This document shows, in pieces, positions 43,475 through 46,526 of a stretch of 46,526 bases of DNA (position 1 is the stretch's first letter; each line of letters begins with the position of its first letter). The DNA comes from Scytonema sp. RU_4_4 (lineage in GTDB: Bacteria > Cyanobacteriota > Cyanobacteriia > Cyanobacteriales > Nostocaceae): NCBI GenBank assembly GCA_012031965.1, contig JAAUSC010000034.1, positions 1 to 46,526 on the forward strand, given 5' to 3'. A program made the translations under genes and the position numbers. The notes beneath the pieces are model-generated. The model was not told the origin of the DNA, did no database searches, and saw only the letters and a program-made list of their open reading frames with translations.

Positions 43475-43790
43475 TTGTTAACAAAGCATCGGGATGCTAT
43501 ACACAATTGGTTTTGCAGTCTGATGTTTGCATTTCTAAAGCATTGTCTGGATGCTGCTTGGGGAAGCTTTTTTGAGATTCTTTCTTGGGTGTGTGTCAAA
43601 CGTAGGGTGTACTTTGCCAAACTTGATCCAAGTGGAATTAGTCAAACTTGTCCTCAATGCGGAACTCATACTGGAAAGAAGAAGTTATCGGAATGTGTCC
43701 ATGTTTGTGATGAGTATGGATATGCCTCTGGTGGAGGTATCGTTGATTGAGGACTGGGCGTCGTAGACGCGACCTGTGTTCGCGCAGCGC
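43475..43790 (+). pseudogene. TnpB (IS200/IS605-type) C-terminal remnant
   Basis: Frame 43475-43750 reads HCLDAAWGSFFEILSWVCVK, RRVYFAKLDPSGISQTCPQC, then GTHTGKKKLSECVHVCDEYGYA. This is the RuvC/zinc-ribbon end of a TnpB, with the Cys pairs kept. The expected third catalytic motif (TDRD) is lost after GYA, where the frame breaks. Upstream sequence back to about 43410 is no longer readable as TnpB. It lies inside the TgpA remnant region, so the element probably disrupted that gene. Confidence 0.85.
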
Positions 43791-43842
43791 TTAGCAGGAA
43801 CCTCCTACCGCGTTAGCGCAGCGGCGCGATAGCGCGGTGGAA

Positions 43843-43882
43843 AACTCCTGCTATACCCTTGTGGGTATAGTGGGGAGGATGT
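43843..43882 (+). mobile_element. Right-end hairpin of the decayed tnpB element
   Basis: CTATACCC TTGT GGGTATAG (43852-43871 region) followed by TGGGGAGGATGTGACG is the terminal hairpin type of IS605-like elements. It marks the end of the tnpB remnant. Exact end uncertain. Confidence 0.6.
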
Positions 43883-43921
43883 GACGACTTCAGTCTCTAA
43901 CAACCTTCTGAAAGATACTCT

Positions 43922-44314
43922 ATGTTATTAGAATTTGTTCCTGTTGAAGATTTTTACTTTGTCTTGACTTTAGCGGTTCGCACTCTGGAAGAATTGGAAA
44001 AACCAGGTTTCGTCGCACAGGTGCGATCGCGACTGTTGGTAGAATGCGGTCAACCTTCCACTGTCGCTCCTGGTAAACAGAATACTTTTAACTATGTATT
44101 CCACGTACAAGGTGTAGACAATAGCCCTGCATCTGGACTTGTTGTTTCTATTTCAGACTGGCAAGACAAGCTGCGCCTGAGTAGCGATTATGGATGGACG
44201 CTTGATCAAGAACGCAAACCTATTCGCACAGAAAAGTATAGCCAGCGGTCACATTTCGCCCAACAGTTGCGATCGCACTTACAACTATGGTTACAGCTTC
44301 CCTTTAATAGTTAA
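43922..44314 (+). CDS. Conserved cyanobacterial hypothetical protein
   Basis: A 130-residue soluble protein (MLLEFVPVEDFYFVLTLAVR, then LEELEKPGFVAQVRSRLLVE, VFHVQGVDNSPASGLVVSIS, ending HFAQQLRSHLQLWLQLPFNS). No domain is known to me. It has no signal or membrane segment. ATG 43922; a HIP1 site (GCGATCGC) lies within the gene. It converges with the RNA-binding protein gene on a shared terminator. Confidence 0.75.
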   Translation: MLLEFVPVEDFYFVLTLAVRTLEELEKPGFVAQVRSRLLVECGQPSTVAPGKQNTFNYVFHVQGVDNSPASGLVVSISDWQDKLRLSSDYGWTLDQERKPIRTEKYSQRSHFAQQLRSHLQLWLQLPFNS

Positions 44315-44328
44315 GGGATATCTAGACT

Positions 44329-44366
44329 AAAAATTAAAAATCAAAAAAGCTTGATTTTTAATTTTT
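44329..44366. terminator. Bidirectional terminator
   Basis: AAAAATTAAAAATCAA (44329-44344) pairs perfectly with TTGATTTTTAATTTTT (44351-44366) around a 6-nt loop, between two converging genes. A and T ends serve both directions. Confidence 0.8.
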
Positions 44367-44385
44367 AATCTCTCCTTGTTGAAGA

Positions 44386-44889
44386 TTAACTCGTCGTTGT
44401 TTGTGCGGCAAGCATCTGCTTGAGTTTTTCCAACTCATTAGCCCACCTAGGATCTGGACGAATCGCTTCATCCGTAGTCGAGGCTGGTGTGTTTTCCCTA
44501 GCACCGCCACCACGACGAGACTTCTTGGAGTTTCTGTCCCTACGGTTGTTTTCTTTGCTTGGAGTTGGACTAGCGCTGCTACTTGTGGCATGACTAGTAA
44601 CTTTAGTAGGTTGCTCCTCGCTGTTTTCCTCTCCTTTCGTACGAGGTAACGCCTTCTCAAGTTTGATAGGAGAGTCTTTGAACAATTGACCATTGTACTT
44701 TTCAATAATTTGGTCTGCTTGTTCGTCATTGTTTACTGTCAAAAAACCAAATCCACGACATTTGCCGGTTTTTCGGTCTTTGATCAGTTTAGTGGTTACA
44801 GCATCGCCTTCAGCTGCAAAAACTGCTTGCAGCTCTTGACGATCTATTTCTTCTTTGGGCAGATTGCCTATGTACAGGCGAACGGACAT
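44386..44889 (-). CDS. RRM-type RNA-binding protein
   Basis: A 167-residue protein from ATG 44889, chosen because GGAGG lies 8 nt before it; the in-frame ATG 44904 overlaps that ribosome site. Residues 1-80 are one RNA recognition motif with RNP2 RLYIGNLP (3-10) and RNP1 KCRGFGFLTV (43-52). The tail is Ser/Thr/Glu-rich, then basic (NNRRDRNSKKSRRGGGARE), and ends in an acidic helix. Cyanobacterial Rbp proteins of this type bind RNA, are often cold- or stress-induced, and some target mRNA to thylakoids. The longer tail distinguishes it from the short RbpA group. Confidence 0.93.
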   Translation of the reverse strand: MSVRLYIGNLPKEEIDRQELQAVFAAEGDAVTTKLIKDRKTGKCRGFGFLTVNNDEQADQIIEKYNGQLFKDSPIKLEKALPRTKGEENSEEQPTKVTSHATSSSASPTPSKENNRRDRNSKKSRRGGGARENTPASTTDEAIRPDPRWANELEKLKQMLAAQTTTS

Positions 44890-45547
44890 GAACGACACCT
44901 CCACAAGTTAAGTGAAAACGACCAGGCAAAAAACAGTAGCTTGGCTCTGGCTTTTGTATAGATATTCTTGACAAACGTTGCCACAAACCAATTTTTTTCT
45001 CCGAACTGTTAACCTATACAATACAGTTTTTTACCAGGATAAAGCTTGCTTAATACAAAAGCGCACAACTCTAACAACACCTTTATTCTAAGAATTTTGA
45101 ATTTTACAGCGTACTGCTGACAACTGGAAAGTTCTTCTACACTTTTTCTCTAAAGAATTAAACACTATTTCCTACATTATCACGCTATTTTACACGCAGC
45201 TAGTTTATGTTAGACATTTTTAGCAATAGCATAATCGCATAGTAGCATAAAATACACTTTTTCTAAAGTATTAGTGTCACAGAAACAAAAACCAGCCAGT
45301 GGCTGGCTGATTAAGTGCTGTGTTGGGGAGAAAAAGAGTATGTAACATTGGCACAAGCAGCCGCAGCGATAACCAAGCTTGGGAGCCAAGGTATACCGGT
45401 TATGGCTGTTTATATTAAGAAAGGTAACATTTTATTGAGATTTGCGCAACTTTTGTTTACGGATCGCAGTGCAAAGTTATTGAGTTCAAAGTACAAAGTC
45501 AAATAACTCTTGACTTTTGACCCTTGACCTTGACCCTTGACCTTTGA
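44890..45547. other. Intergenic region upstream of the RNA-binding protein gene
   Basis: AT-rich and without a convincing gene; a 63-residue frame at 45315 has no family look. It contains the hairpin at 45294-45310 and TTGACCTTTGAC-type tandem repeats at 45510-45550. The leader of the RRM gene is here and may carry cold-response control. Confidence 0.45.
45285..45310 (-). terminator. Terminator downstream of the peptidase remnant
   Basis: On the minus strand CAGCCAG CCA CTGGCTG is followed by GTTTTTGTTT. The stem is 7 bp perfect (45294-45310). It lies about 240 bp after the end of the minus-strand M48 gene. Confidence 0.65.
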
Positions 45548-46526
45548 CTAACCTTTTAACAAGATGTATGTTCCCCAAGCCTCTGTTGCAACAGCTACAA
45601 CTGTAGACCAAATGGGATGAGGACTGTAGATGGTTGTACCGCTATGAGTTTGCAGAGTTTGGACGTCAATCCAAGGTGTTGCTCCTCGTCGTAACCAACC
45701 TGTTACCGTAATCTGCCGACCAATCAAGTCCTGAGGATTGATCTGTTTTCCCAGCCACCAGATATAGTGTAATTTCACCGAAGCTGTACTGGATTGCAGG
45801 ATAAAATCTTGTCCTAAGCAGTAACTTGTACTTCGGCGACCTAGTAGCTTACCCACAACAGATACGCTGGTACTATCAGATGGGAGGGCTGCTGGGTTGG
45901 ATAACAGGTTAGGCAATCGGTCATCTGTTTGAGTCGTACTAAGTTTTATATCTGGAAAAAAAGAATTGATCCGGACTAATATACCGATGCTAAATCCAAT
46001 CAGGAAGCAACCTGTCATAAAAGACCAATCACCGTATATCCACTTTAAGTTCAAAAACTTAAGTGCATATGCCGTTTGCCAAATAAGCCAAATGAGAGTG
46101 GCAAACACACCACCTATGGAAATTCCTAAAAATGGAGCAATTTGAATGAAAAAAGATTGACCCTTAACCCTCAAAGGCTGTTGGTTTTCCAAATTCAATT
46201 CTGTTTCTAAATGCCAATAGCGGGCTATCGATAACAGACGTTGCAGGCGATCGCCTATCAAGGGATGAGTGTTGTTAATCACAAACCACCAGCGATAGGG
46301 ATTGAGATAGTCCCACATTAAAAACGATTCAAAGGTCGTGTTATGAGCGATACTACCCAAACAAATACTTTGCTGGTAGCCTACAGGCGCTACTATATTT
46401 AAGCTTTCCAACTGCCAACTGGTGTGTTCTTGTTTTGGATATCACCAGCAATACCAATAGCAATTTTAGTAAAGCACGGACAAGACCGTTAGGATTACCA
46501 GTGATGTCAACAGCCAGGCGATCGCT
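45548..46526 (-). pseudogene. M48-type peptidase C-terminal part, two frameshifts (partial)
   Basis: From the right edge the minus strand reads SDRLAVDITGNPNGLVRALL, then IAIGIAGDIQ in a second frame, then EHTSWQLESLNIVAPVGYQQ in a third, running open to 45548. The order matches the cyanobacterial M48 metalloprotease family after its HExxH region, including NPYRWWFVINNTHPLIGDRL. Two membrane segments and a soluble OB-like tail follow. Both frame breaks, near 46463 and 46436, fall in runs of four A and look like single-base losses. They may be real decay or homopolymer errors. The zinc site lies outside the window. Confidence 0.75.

Noticed and set aside
45315-45506. 63-residue frame downstream of the terminator hairpin
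   Set aside because: No ribosome site, no known family and the tail runs into TTGACC-type repeat sequence.

Overview
The window comes from a filamentous, very probably heterocyst-forming cyanobacterium (Nostocales). The main evidence is the end of psbA at the left edge, a hetZ-patU pair, two tandem amiC-type amidases followed by murI and a solanesyl diphosphate synthase, frequent HIP1 octamers (GCGATCGC), and many short cyanobacterial repeats. The genus cannot be fixed from the sequence alone.

Layout. 1-10 kb is an accessory island of mobile-element debris. It holds the psbA tail, several palindromic hairpin elements, a tnpB-type omega-RNA-like segment without a tnpB gene, a secreted hydrolase, an IS110 transposase remnant, one end plus two genes of a Tn7/Tn5053-like transposon, an intact tnpB, a broken PIN toxin with its antitoxin, and an orphan ribbon-helix-helix/coiled-coil protein. 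9-16 kb holds an amino-acid/amine oxidase, a DUF3386 protein, a GAF histidine kinase, a small RHH-like protein and lepA. 16-22 kb holds a GC-rich frameshifted secreted protein that looks transferred, a large beta-helix protein, and an iscB gene preceded by its HEARO omega RNA. 23-30 kb is core metabolism: a transketolase paralogue, remA-gmk, a SIMPL protein, an EVE protein and a Na+/H+ antiporter. 31-42 kb is the developmental/cell-wall block amiC-amiC-murI-sds-(hyp)-hetZ-patU. In heterocystous species these genes act in septal peptidoglycan perforation, D-Glu supply, plastoquinone side-chain synthesis and heterocyst commitment/patterning. 42-46.5 kb has decayed genes (TgpA-like transglutaminase, tnpB, M48 peptidase) around an intact RRM RNA-binding protein.

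Most interesting signal. A family of 76-104 bp hairpins sits at 411-514, 535-610, 2646-2747 and 8979-9056, with a possible relative at 865-1002. Their terminal arms differ in sequence from copy to copy, yet each pair is perfectly self-complementary. Three of them share an internal core: TTGATCTG, then 10 or 11 nt, then CGRKTAMTCGTG or similar. One copy is flanked by 9-bp direct repeats, and another lies inside an IS110 transposase gene without breaking the reading frame. This looks like a small mobile or structural element whose arms diversify while keeping complementarity. The window also carries both OMEGA nuclease types, TnpB and IscB, plus an orphan omega-RNA-like locus.

All protein and RNA assignments were made by reading the sequence. 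No database search was run.
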